DNA from: JBMCLJ01 sp048615375
GTDB lineage: Bacteria; Patescibacteriota; Dojkabacteria; JAOAGR01
Length of the DNA stretch: 21,288 nt
NCBI GenBank assembly: GCA_048615375.1
Contig: JBMCLJ010000014.1
Coordinates: 1-21,288, forward strand
Direction: 5' to 3'
Both the position numbers and the translations under genes were made by a program. Under the pieces are notes generated by a model. That model did no database searches, was not told the origin of the DNA, and worked only from the letters and a program-made list of their open reading frames with translations. Positions 13,452-21,271 of the stretch are shown piece after piece (position 1 is the first letter of the stretch; each line of letters starts with the position of its first letter).

Positions 13452-15869
13452 TTACATTCCAAAATTTGGTTGTTGGGCAGCGAAACCAGGCTGCATTCCC
13501 GGTGCCTGTTGTGGTTGTTGCTCTTTTTTTGCGCTATAAAAACGCCTGTTGATCTCCTCCTCTACAATTGAACGATCCCTGCCGTAAACATTCCTGGAAA
13601 TTTGCGTAATTAAATCTTTCATTTGCGCGTTTCCTTCCGGCCACTTTTTAAACGTTGTCTTGATAGAGAATGGCGGTGGGTAACGACCTTCGACCATTAA
13701 TTTTGTATAGGCGTTTTGGTTTTCAATATTGGTTAAGTCATGCTTACTGAACACTGGCGAGAACTGACCTTCCAGGTACTCTGCATCATCCAGTCCAACG
13801 CGGAATGAAACAATAGTACCCACATTACCAAATACAGCATTTCTCACGTCTTCCTTCATCTGGCCAATATACTGATTAGCAACAGTCAAGTTCAATCTGA
13901 ACTTTCTAGCCTCTGAAAGTATTGTGGCAAAATCATCAGTCGCAAAGTTCTGAAACTCGTCTACGTATAAAAAGAAATCTTCACGCTCTTCCTGTGGAAT
14001 ATCTGACCTGCTCATCGCGGCGGAAAGAATTCGTGGAATGAGGAGCAAGCCAAGAAATTCTGAATTTTCTGCTCCAATGCGTCCCTTGGCAAGGTTAATC
14101 AGCAATATTTTTTTGGTATCCATCACCTCTCTCATGTCGAAAGATGAAGTAGCCTGACCAAGCATATTACGCATCAGACGGTTACTCACAAAGCGGTCAA
14201 GTTTTGACGTAAAGTATCCCATCAGCTCACCACGTCTGTTTTCCGGGGTAGCGGGAATTTCCTTTTCCCAGTAATCAAGCAGCAGGGGATCATTAATATA
14301 CTGTTTCAAGTCATTAATCACGTCCCAGTCCAGAAGGAGACATTTCATAACTTCAAGCATTGTCGAGCCTTTTTTTGCCATAGCGGTAAGCATTGTCATT
14401 CTCACTGCACGCTCGAGAAGTGGTCCTGTTATACCCTGGTTGTTGGGGTCGAAGAGTTTTTGAATCATTTTATAAAACGCGTTGACTATCAAATGCTTCT
14501 CTTCCTCAGTCCTGTTTTCAAGTATGTTAAAACCAAAAGGTTTTTCAAAATCACCAGGATTAAAGTACACCACATCCTCTGCGCGATGAGGCGGAATTCT
14601 TTCAAGCAGCCACTCGACTTCTTCTCCGTGAGGATCAATAAAGCAAACTCCATGACCATTCTGGATATCCTGCAGCGCCATATTGTCCATGAATTTCGAC
14701 TTACCAGTACCTGTCTGACCAATTATATACATATGACGCCTTCGGTCATCGATATTCGACATACAAACATCTTTTTCATTTCCCCGGAATGAAGCGGTAC
14801 CCAGCCAGTGACCCGTAGACGGCACTGTTTCGTCTGCAGGAGCGCGTTTTGCCATTAACCATTCAATATACGGAGTCTCAACTTTATTATTAGGCAGGTG
14901 AAAAATTGTGGCCAACTCAGCAGTGTTAAGTACTGACTCCTTACCCCATACCGGTGGTATACGATAAATGAAGTCATTCACAATAGTTTTATTCCGTAGA
15001 AACTTCTTAACCCGTGGTAATTTGAAGCTACCAAACTTATTCATCTGAGGATTATCAAACTGGTGAAATGCCGCAATAACATTATCCAGATTATACTTTG
15101 CTGTCTGTTTATCCAGCGATACAGAAACAATACGAATTGTTGTGTCGAAGCCAATTTTTGCAATTTTATCTGTAATACCCTGTATTACTTCCTGAGGTAT
15201 AGATGGTGCGGATTTATTTTCTACATCTTTTTGCGCCGTCTCTACTCCTTTAATAACAGACCTGCCTGCTTTCCTCCATGAATCATCCACCGGCGAAACA
15301 ATGTATTGGAGGGCTATCGCTTCGCCCTGCCCTACCTTGCTCATGGCACTGGTAATGATGTTCATAGGGTCCGCTGTCAACTTATCATGTAGTACGATTG
15401 GAAAATGAGAATCTTTTGAAAGACGCAGTTCTTTGTATTGCACAAAAGCATTCTCAGAAAACAAGTTGTAATCTGAACTGACCAGGATCTCTGCCGTCGG
15501 GTATGCTCCCAGTATTTGCTTTTCCACAAGATTCTGGATACAAGCCGGGCATACCACATATAATTTAATTTTTTCTTTGAAAGCGGCTATTTCAAAGGAA
15601 ATACTCATCTGTTTCTTGAAGATCCTTTCAAACTTGCCTGATTCAAAGATACTGTACAACCCGGAGAACATCTGATCTGCGTTCGGAATCTCATACTCAT
15701 TATCCTTGGGAACCTTTACTGTAAGAAATACCTGCTCTTCTGCAATCCGTTCTTTAACTGCTCTCCGTCTGCCATCAAGTACAAACAGAATAAGGGCATA
15801 CACACCAAAAACAATTAGCGCAATAAACGCTAATAGAAACGTTAAAATCACTATTAATCCTATATCCAT
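13452..15869 (-). CDS. VirD4/TraG-like membrane-anchored ATPase
   Basis: An 805-aa protein of the type IV secretion coupling-protein/FtsK-HerA ATPase superfamily. A hydrophobic segment lies at 4-31, followed by a soluble domain of about 330 residues. Walker A GQTGTGKS is at 384-391 and Walker B YVDEFQNF has D637. A conserved downstream GNVGTIVSFRVG segment and a Gln/Pro-rich tail (about 782-805) follow. Coupling proteins pump DNA or protein through conjugation machinery. Here no relaxase or VirB genes are present in the window, so the partner system is unknown; transport of DNA across the single membrane or pilus-linked DNA handling are possible. TACAAT ends 9 nt before the ATG. The gene lies between tRNA-Cys/rpoD and rplS, a core-genome setting, which argues against a recently acquired element. 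Confidence 0.9.
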   Translation of the reverse strand: MDIGLIVILTFLLAFIALIVFGVYALILFVLDGRRRAVKERIAEEQVFLTVKVPKDNEYEIPNADQMFSGLYSIFESGKFERIFKKQMSISFEIAAFKEKIKLYVVCPACIQNLVEKQILGAYPTAEILVSSDYNLFSENAFVQYKELRLSKDSHFPIVLHDKLTADPMNIITSAMSKVGQGEAIALQYIVSPVDDSWRKAGRSVIKGVETAQKDVENKSAPSIPQEVIQGITDKIAKIGFDTTIRIVSVSLDKQTAKYNLDNVIAAFHQFDNPQMNKFGSFKLPRVKKFLRNKTIVNDFIYRIPPVWGKESVLNTAELATIFHLPNNKVETPYIEWLMAKRAPADETVPSTGHWLGTASFRGNEKDVCMSNIDDRRRHMYIIGQTGTGKSKFMDNMALQDIQNGHGVCFIDPHGEEVEWLLERIPPHRAEDVVYFNPGDFEKPFGFNILENRTEEEKHLIVNAFYKMIQKLFDPNNQGITGPLLERAVRMTMLTAMAKKGSTMLEVMKCLLLDWDVINDLKQYINDPLLLDYWEKEIPATPENRRGELMGYFTSKLDRFVSNRLMRNMLGQATSSFDMREVMDTKKILLINLAKGRIGAENSEFLGLLLIPRILSAAMSRSDIPQEEREDFFLYVDEFQNFATDDFATILSEARKFRLNLTVANQYIGQMKEDVRNAVFGNVGTIVSFRVGLDDAEYLEGQFSPVFSKHDLTNIENQNAYTKLMVEGRYPPPFSIKTTFKKWPEGNAQMKDLITQISRNVYGRDRSIVEEEINRRFYSAKKEQQPQQAPGMQPGFAAQQPNFGM

Positions 15870-15878
15870 AGCTTAATT

Positions 15879-15884
15879 ATTGTA
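15879..15884 (-). promoter_or_regulatory. -10 box of the VirD4/TraG-like gene
   Basis: TACAAT on the minus strand ends 9 nt before the ATG at 15869, predicting a leader of only 2-3 nt. No -35 consensus or Shine-Dalgarno sequence is clear. Confidence 0.45.
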
Positions 15885-16063
15885 ACATGCATAAAATAAT
15901 ACTGTCTGTTTCACTTATTCAGTTTAGTCTCGCTTCATAACATCCCGAAACGGTACATAATAATAGTTTTATACAAACAAAACCAGATGCAGCCAAACCC
16001 TTTATTATATATTAAAATCGGCACTGATAAAAACCACCTGTTTTAATGTCATTGTATTTGATC

Positions 16064-16069
16064 TATAAT
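16064..16069 (+). promoter_or_regulatory. -10 box of tRNA-Cys
   Basis: A consensus TATAAT ends 18 nt before the tRNA 5' end, leaving about 11 nt of precursor leader. The -35 region at 17 nt is only TTTTAA. Confidence 0.55.
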
Positions 16070-16087
16070 CCACCGTTGCTACGATTT

Positions 16088-16164
16088 GGTGCGGTAGCCA
16101 AGTGGATCAAGGCGGCGGTCTGCAAAACCGCTATTCGCGGGTTCGAATCCCGCCCGTACCTCCA
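16088..16164 (+). tRNA. tRNA-Cys (anticodon GCA)
   Basis: A complete 77-nt cloverleaf with encoded CCA. The acceptor arms GGTGCGG and CCGTACC pair with one G-U. The anticodon arm GCGGT/ACCGC encloses CTGCAAA, giving anticodon GCA. The T-arm is GCGGGTTCGAATCCCGC. U73 is the discriminator expected for cysteine. Confidence 0.97.
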
Positions 16165-16192
16165 TATTTGTGTTATACAAACATATGTAAGA

Positions 16193-16290
16193 TATACTCT
16201 ATAATGAATCAAAGCTTTTGAGAAGATCTCATTCGTAGCATTCAGAAAAGTCTCTGCTTACGAACAGAGTGATACAGTTTTCTCTATTGC
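16193..16290 (+). other. Structured intergenic stretch with -10-like boxes
   Basis: Between tRNA-Cys and rpoD, TATACT (16193-16198) and TATAAT (16200-16205) lie ahead of a nested inverted repeat: AGAAAA (16244-16249) with TTTTCT (16278-16283), and inside it CTCTG (16252-16256) with CAGAG (16265-16269). No U-run follows the stem. It could be a short RNA, a long rpoD leader or chance. No ORF is supported here. Confidence 0.25.
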
Positions 16291-16343
16291 TTGGTTTCAT
16301 TGGTCAAATGCATGTATTTTGAAATTACTACGATAGTATGATA

Positions 16344-16371
16344 TTGACGTAACGGAGATCTACAGTATAAT
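16344..16371 (+). promoter_or_regulatory. Promoter of rpoD
   Basis: TTGACG (16344-16349) and TATAAT (16366-16371) are spaced by 16 nt, close to full sigma-70 consensus. The start near 16378 gives a leader of about 26 nt before the ATG at 16404. No Shine-Dalgarno sequence is visible. Confidence 0.7.
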
Positions 16372-16403
16372 AACCGATAACACTGGAATATAAGACGCTG
16401 TAT

Positions 16404-17516
16404 ATGACAAGAATAGTTTCCCAAGCAAAAAAAGACAGAATACGTAAGACACTCCTTGAAAAAGGGGAGTCCCAGGGATTTCTCACAGAAGAAGATATTT
16501 TAGGCTTAATACCAGAGCCTGAAGATTCACCAGAGTTTCTGGAGGAACTTTTTGAGCTTTTTTACCAGAAACAAATTGAAATAATCGGCCTCGACATTGA
16601 ACAGGATGAGAAAAAAACTGGCAAACATGAAACAGAACCGCTCACTCTTGAAAAGAAAATTAAGATTTTACGAACAATTCATGCAAGTATAAGCTCTGAT
16701 CCTATCAGGGCATACCTCCAGGAAATTGGGCGAATACCACTTCTTACAGCTGACGAGGAAGTATACCTCGCAAAACAAATCGAGCAGGGCAACCTCGAAG
16801 CTGCACAGCATTTGACCACAGCCAATCTTCGACTTGTCGTTAGTCTCGCAAAAAAATATGCGAATCGGGGACTTGACCTTCTCGACTTAATACAGGAAGG
16901 TAACGTTGGTTTAATGCGTGCAGTAGAAAAGTTTGACTACCGAAAGGGATATAAATTCTCAACATACGCAACCTGGTGGATCAGACAGGCTATCACCAGG
17001 GCTATCGCTGACCAGGCGAGGACAATTCGTATTCCGGTTCACATGATTGAAACAATAAATCAGTATACTAAAGCACTCAACGAGCTTTCTATTAGATTAC
17101 AACGACCTCCTACTGACGAAGAAGTAGCTGAGTACATGAAGCTGGAACTCTCGAAGATACTGGAGATCAAGAACATATCTCAAGTTCCTACATCCTTGCA
17201 AATGTCTATCGGTGATGATGCGAGTTCTGTACTCGCGGATATCATAGCTGACGAGTCCGCACAGTCACCCGAAAAATTTGCTGAATACACATATTTAAAG
17301 AAACAACTAAAAGAAGCGCTCAATGAACTTAACGACAGGGAAAAAAAGGTACTTGAACTACGTTTTGGTCTGGATGACGGAATTGCCCGAACACTTGAAG
17401 AAGTAGGACAGGAATTCAATGTCACCCGCGAGCGTATCCGCCAAATTGAAGCGAAAGCCTTGAAGAAGCTCCGGGAAAAAGATTATGAACGAATATTGAT
17501 CGATTACGTTAAATAA
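16404..17516 (+). CDS. rpoD: Primary RNA polymerase sigma factor (sigma-70)
   Basis: Directs RNA polymerase to -10/-35 promoters. The 370-aa protein has a short N-terminal domain (1-80) with weak resemblance to region 1.1. Region 1.2 follows at DPIRAYLQEIGRIPLL (99-114). Region 2 runs from about 140 to 220, including LDLIQEGNVGLMRAVEKFD and the promoter-melting YATWWIRQAITRAI (188-201). Region 3 lies at about 225-300. Region 4 carries the -35-reading helix-turn-helix LEEVGQEFNVTRERIRQIEAKAL (331-353). The length fits compact primary sigma factors without the large non-conserved insert found in Proteobacteria. It is transcribed alone and converges on rho. The near-consensus hexamers at several promoters here match what such a sigma factor should recognise. 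Confidence 0.97.
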   Translation: MTRIVSQAKKDRIRKTLLEKGESQGFLTEEDILGLIPEPEDSPEFLEELFELFYQKQIEIIGLDIEQDEKKTGKHETEPLTLEKKIKILRTIHASISSDPIRAYLQEIGRIPLLTADEEVYLAKQIEQGNLEAAQHLTTANLRLVVSLAKKYANRGLDLLDLIQEGNVGLMRAVEKFDYRKGYKFSTYATWWIRQAITRAIADQARTIRIPVHMIETINQYTKALNELSIRLQRPPTDEEVAEYMKLELSKILEIKNISQVPTSLQMSIGDDASSVLADIIADESAQSPEKFAEYTYLKKQLKEALNELNDREKKVLELRFGLDDGIARTLEEVGQEFNVTRERIRQIEAKALKKLREKDYERILIDYVK

Positions 17517-17537
17517 ATGCATTTACATTACGTACAC

Positions 17538-17563
17538 AGTGCATTTCATACTGGTAATGCACT
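17538..17563. other. Hairpin between convergent rpoD and rho
   Basis: A perfect 8-bp stem, AGTGCATT (17538-17545) with AATGCACT (17556-17563), closes a 10-nt loop. Its right arm includes two bases of the rho stop codon (17562-17564). A 12-bp palindrome, TAAATGCATTTA (17514-17525), starts at the rpoD stop codon. Neither has a U-run, so terminator status is uncertain. Confidence 0.45.
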
Positions 17564-19109
17564 AGTAATCATGAAGCGAATTCGTAAATTCCTGATTTGA
17601 CCTGGTAGCTTTCATCCTGTCAATGATTGCTGCATTCGCTTCCTTACCCAGGCCTTCAAGCATCCTGCGAATCTGCCAGGACTGTTGCATTTCTTCTGGA
17701 CGAAGCAGGACTTCCTCATTTCTGGTACCGGACTCAACAACATCAATCGCGGGAAATATCCTTCTGTAAGCAAGTTTTCTATCAAGTTTCAATTCCATAT
17801 TGCCAGTCCCTTTAAACTCTTCAAAGATAACTTCGTCCATTTTTGACCCGGTATCAACGAGCGAGGTCGCGATGATAGTCAGTGAAGCGCCTTTTTCAAA
17901 ATTACGAGCAGCACCGAAGAAACGTTTTGATGGATACAGCGAAACAGGATCCAGTCCGCCGGAAAGCGTCCTGCCTGATGCAGGCAATGCTACGTTATAT
18001 GCCCTGGCAAGTCTTGTAAGCGAGTCCATTAATATTACAACATCCTTCCCCATTTCGACCATACGTTTCGCTCGTTCGAGTGAAAGCTCTGCAACCATAA
18101 CCTGGTGGTTCGGGCTATCGTCAAAATTTGACGCGTAGACAATGCCGTTCACTGATCTCTCAATATCGGTAACTTCTTCAGGCCGTTCACCGATAAGAAC
18201 TACCATAAGTTGTATTTCAGGATAATTATCATTAATACCCTTTGCAATATCTTTGATAAGGAATGTTTTTCCTGACTTCGGTTGTGCCACTATCATCCCT
18301 CTCTGGCCATAACCAATCGGAGCGAGCAGATCAATAATCCTGTTTGAAATAGGATACTGGTCTACTTCAAGCTTAAGCTGCTTGTCGGGATACACTGGCT
18401 TTAATTCGTCAAAGTGCGGCCTGTTCTGTATTGCATCCACCGTCATTTCATTAACTGATTTTATCCAGAGCAAAGAAAAATACCTTTCATTTTCTTTGGG
18501 AAGTCTGGCTATGCCGGTTATAAAATCACCTTTACGGAGTTTAAACTTTTTAACCTGTGATATGGAAATATAAGTATCTTTATCAGTAGGGATGAGCCGT
18601 GGAGATCTCAGAACACCATGAGTACCATCTGACATTACTTCCAGGATTCCAGACACTTCCACTGTACTATCTTTCTGAAATCGTGAATCAGGACCATTTG
18701 ACTGAGACTGCTCCTGGTTGTTTTTCGTTGGCTGGTTATGGTTACTTTGCTTATTTTGTTTATTTTGTGGCTGGGTCGTCTGGGCTCGTTTGACCTGAAC
18801 GCTTGTGCCGTTATCAGCTGTGTTCGATCCGTTTTGCTTGTGTTTGTCAGCATGCTTTTGTGCAGTGTGCTTTGGAGGATCCGGGGGAGCCTGCGTTCCA
18901 GAAGGCTTAGATAGGGAGTTTTTTTGGGGTTGAGATTTTTGCTGTACTGGAGCCGACTCCTTTTTAGTAGTGCCACTGGAACCAATCTTGTCAGTAATGA
19001 GCTTGACCAGCTCGTCTTTCTTTTTTTTACTTACACCTTGAATACCGTACTCTGAAGCTATTTTTTTTAATTCATTGACGGTTTTTATTGATAATGATTC
19101 TTTTTCCAT
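17562..19109 (-). CDS. rho: Transcription termination factor Rho with Q/N-rich insert
   Basis: Hexameric RNA-dependent helicase that ends transcription. From the start at 19109 the protein is 515 aa. It has an N-terminal Rho_N/SAP-like helical domain (4-44), a polar low-complexity insert (about 45-148) dominated by Gln, Asn, Lys, Ser and Pro, then the RNA-binding cold-shock domain (about 149-225). The RecA-type motor follows, with Walker A AQPKSGKT (275-282), catalytic GERPEEV (307-313), Walker B VVILMDSLTRLARA (357-370) and Q-loop SGRTLSGGLDP (378-388). The insert resembles the disordered or prion-like inserts described in some other bacterial Rho proteins. The upstream in-frame ATG at 19127 is possible, but GACAAT ends 5 nt before 19109. 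It diverges from asnS. Confidence 0.95.
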   Translation of the reverse strand: MEKESLSIKTVNELKKIASEYGIQGVSKKKKDELVKLITDKIGSSGTTKKESAPVQQKSQPQKNSLSKPSGTQAPPDPPKHTAQKHADKHKQNGSNTADNGTSVQVKRAQTTQPQNKQNKQSNHNQPTKNNQEQSQSNGPDSRFQKDSTVEVSGILEVMSDGTHGVLRSPRLIPTDKDTYISISQVKKFKLRKGDFITGIARLPKENERYFSLLWIKSVNEMTVDAIQNRPHFDELKPVYPDKQLKLEVDQYPISNRIIDLLAPIGYGQRGMIVAQPKSGKTFLIKDIAKGINDNYPEIQLMVVLIGERPEEVTDIERSVNGIVYASNFDDSPNHQVMVAELSLERAKRMVEMGKDVVILMDSLTRLARAYNVALPASGRTLSGGLDPVSLYPSKRFFGAARNFEKGASLTIIATSLVDTGSKMDEVIFEEFKGTGNMELKLDRKLAYRRIFPAIDVVESGTRNEEVLLRPEEMQQSWQIRRMLEGLGKEANAAIIDRMKATRSNQEFTNSLHDY

Positions 19110-19114
19110 GAAAT

Positions 19115-19120
19115 ATTGTC
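19115..19120 (-). promoter_or_regulatory. Candidate -10 box of rho
   Basis: GACAAT on the minus strand ends 5 nt before the ATG at 19109, the same spacing as at several other genes here. It matches four of six -10 consensus positions, so it is tentative; it lies inside the longer alternative reading frame starting at 19127. Confidence 0.3.
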
Positions 19121-19160
19121 TAAACATGTATCCACCGCTTGCGCCGTAAATGCACGCTAC

Positions 19161-19165
19161 AAGGA
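19161..19165 (+). promoter_or_regulatory. Ribosome-binding site of asnS
   Basis: AAGGA followed by TCTAA and ATG (5-nt gap) is a good Shine-Dalgarno sequence and decides the start at 19171 over the in-frame ATG at 19270. Confidence 0.6.
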
Positions 19166-19170
19166 TCTAA

Positions 19171-20568
19171 ATGGATAAATTAAAACTGAGTCGATCTATA
19201 TTAGTCAAAAAAATCGACAAAGTCAAATATTTCCGCAATAATCCTCTTGCATTAAGTTCTCAACCATTTATGGAAACTATCGTTAAAATTAATACAGTTG
19301 CAGAGTACAACGGACAGAATATTACAATCAAAGGGTGGCTTGCCAACAAAAGATCATCAGGTTCTATTCATTTTCTTATCATACGGGACGGCAGCGGATT
19401 TATTCAAGCAATTCTTGGTAAAAAGGATGTGGATGAAGCTACCTTTACGAGACTTGACCGGATTGGCATTGAATCATCCGTCATTGTAACAGGCAGACTC
19501 CGTGAAGAACCTCGAGCTCCAGGAGGCTTTGAATTACAGATCGCAGACTTAGAAGTTGTACATGAGACACAAGATTATCCGATAGCAAAAAAGAAACACG
19601 GAGTGGATTTCCTTCTTAATCATCGTCACTTATGGATACGTTCATCTTCCCAGTTTGCAACATTACGACTACGTTCAGAAATAGTATTTGCTCTTTCAAA
19701 GTTTTTCTACGATGAAGGGTTCGTAAAATTTGACGGACCAATGTTTACCGCGAATACGTGCGAAGGAACTTCCACATTATTTGAAGTAGAATATTTCGGT
19801 CAAAAGGCGTATCTGACTCAAAGCTCTCAACTGTATGCAGAGGCTGGGGCACTGGCATTCCAGAAGGTTTATACATTCGGCCCCACATTTCGAGCAGAAA
19901 AGTCAAAAACCCGCCGTCACCTTACCGAGTTCTGGATGCTTGAACCAGAATTAGCGTACGCTAACTGGGAAGACAATATTGCCCTTCAAGAAAAGATGAT
20001 TCACTACGTAATCAAGCATTGCTTACAGCATTGTACAAAAGAGCTGGAGATGCTTGGCAGGGATATTAAAAAGCTGGAAAATGGACTTAAACCTTTCACA
20101 TGGATACACCACAAAGACGCGTGCGAACAACTACGTTCACTGGGACTGGATATTGGTGACAGAGAGGACTTAGGGGCTGATGAAGAGGCGATACTAACCC
20201 AGCAATATGATACCTTCGTCGTTCTCCACCATATGCCGGAGGAAATTAAAGCGTTTTATATGCAACCTGATCTCGATGAAGCAGACCAACGGGTACTCTG
20301 CAATGATCTGCTTGCACCTGAAGGATATGGTGAGGTAATAGGCGGGAGCCAGAGAATCCACGATATCACGCTACTGGAATCGCGTATAAAAGAGGAAGGA
20401 CTAGAACCGAAGGAGTTGCAGTGGTTTTGTGATCTCAGGAGATACGGCTCCGTGCCCCATGCGGGATTTGGTCTCGGATTAGAACGTATGGTTGCGTGGG
20501 TTGGAGGCATTAAACACGCTCGTACAGCCATTCCTTTCCCTCGAATGATAAACAGATTGCGACCATAA
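19171..20568 (+). CDS. asnS: Asparaginyl-tRNA synthetase
   Basis: Class IIb synthetase that charges tRNA-Asn directly. The 465-aa protein has an OB-fold anticodon-binding domain (about 37-131, with ITIKGWLANKRSSG and FLIIRDGSG). The catalytic core has motif 2 at TFRAEKSKTRRHLTEFWMLEPE (239-260) and motif 3 at GFGLGLERM (432-440). HLTEFWMLEPE is the AsnRS signature; AspRS would read HQPEFTQ. About 33 residues precede the usual N-terminus (METIVK at 34). They are basic, with Ser and Leu, and are retained because the Shine-Dalgarno sequence sits before the first ATG. Its presence means direct Asn-tRNA formation is available, so a GatCAB route would not be needed for asparagine. It diverges from rho across 61 bp. 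Confidence 0.95.
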   Translation: MDKLKLSRSILVKKIDKVKYFRNNPLALSSQPFMETIVKINTVAEYNGQNITIKGWLANKRSSGSIHFLIIRDGSGFIQAILGKKDVDEATFTRLDRIGIESSVIVTGRLREEPRAPGGFELQIADLEVVHETQDYPIAKKKHGVDFLLNHRHLWIRSSSQFATLRLRSEIVFALSKFFYDEGFVKFDGPMFTANTCEGTSTLFEVEYFGQKAYLTQSSQLYAEAGALAFQKVYTFGPTFRAEKSKTRRHLTEFWMLEPELAYANWEDNIALQEKMIHYVIKHCLQHCTKELEMLGRDIKKLENGLKPFTWIHHKDACEQLRSLGLDIGDREDLGADEEAILTQQYDTFVVLHHMPEEIKAFYMQPDLDEADQRVLCNDLLAPEGYGEVIGGSQRIHDITLLESRIKEEGLEPKELQWFCDLRRYGSVPHAGFGLGLERMVAWVGGIKHARTAIPFPRMINRLRP

Positions 20569-20611
20569 ATGTGACAAAGTTTAGTGCACAACTATTCACT
20601 TTCCAGTTTTG

Positions 20612-20639
20612 TTGAAATAATCTTTTCGCATGATAAAAT
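20612..20639 (+). promoter_or_regulatory. Promoter of the DNPH1-like/RHH gene
   Basis: TTGAAA (20612-20617) and TAAAAT (20634-20639) are spaced by 16 nt. The -10 box ends 5 nt before the ATG at 20645 and overlaps the upstream ATG at 20630, so 20645 is the likely start and the mRNA is probably leaderless. Confidence 0.6.
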
Positions 20640-20644
20640 CAACC

Positions 20645-21271
20645 ATGAAAGTATATTTTGCATGTAGTCAATATCTCCCCTCACACGTTCGAGAAAGTAT
20701 ATCGCAAACAATTGAAGAGATTGGAGCTAAAACAGAACGACAGGACTATAAGGATACAAACGGGAATAACGATAATTTCAACGAAGCACGAAGAATTTTC
20801 CAGAACAATTTAAAGAATATTAAGTCTTCGGATATTGTGATAGCTGAAGCATCGTATATCAGTAGTGGAATCGGCTATGAGATATCATTTGCTCTCGCTG
20901 AAAAAAAGCCGGTTATTGTTTTGTTCAATTTGAATATGCATACTGATGATCCCCGACATATCAAAGAGATCCCATTAAGCCTTAAAGGCAACCCTTCCAA
21001 GTACCTTCTTCTGAAAGAATACGACAGCGCCAATCTTCAAAAAATCATTGAGCATTCCATAGGTGATGCCCGTGCTGTAATGGATACCAAGTTTATTTTG
21101 ATTATCCCCCCGATTATTGACAGATATCTTGAATGGAATGTTAAAGAACGGGGAAAATCAAAAGCTGAAATCACTCGTGAAGCAATCGAAGAATGGATGA
21201 AACGAGACGACTCTTATCAGAAATACCTCAATGAAAACGATATGTATTCTGCTGAGGAAATCAACAAATAA
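20645..21271 (+). CDS. DNPH1/deoxyribosyltransferase-like domain fused to a ribbon-helix-helix domain
   Basis: A 208-aa two-domain protein. Residues 1-140 match the nucleoside 2-deoxyribosyltransferase/DNPH1 (Rcl) fold: the MKVYFACS first strand, D63 in SSDIVIAEAS, and the family's GxGYE motif as SSGIGYEIS with E79 in the nucleophile position, followed by KKPVIVLF. DNPH1-type enzymes hydrolyse the glycosidic bond of deoxynucleoside monophosphates; the AEAS...GIGYE spacing fits them better than classic transferases. Residues 149-187 (FILIIPPIIDRYLEWNVKER, then GKSKAEITREAIEEWMKRD) look like a ribbon-helix-helix DNA-binding domain of the CopG/Arc type. A nucleotide-responsive regulator, or an enzyme using this segment for dimerisation, are both possible. 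It stands alone downstream of asnS with its own promoter. Confidence 0.8.
   Translation: MKVYFACSQYLPSHVRESISQTIEEIGAKTERQDYKDTNGNNDNFNEARRIFQNNLKNIKSSDIVIAEASYISSGIGYEISFALAEKKPVIVLFNLNMHTDDPRHIKEIPLSLKGNPSKYLLLKEYDSANLQKIIEHSIGDARAVMDTKFILIIPPIIDRYLEWNVKERGKSKAEITREAIEEWMKRDDSYQKYLNENDMYSAEEINK

Noticed and set aside
19110..19127. Earlier start of rho at 19127
   Set aside because: It adds six atypical residues and overlaps a -10-like box; the Rho_N domain begins right after the ATG at 19109. Not fully excluded.
20630..20644. Upstream ATG for the last gene
   Set aside because: It overlaps the -10 box TAAAAT; the family N-terminus MKVYFACS begins at 20645.
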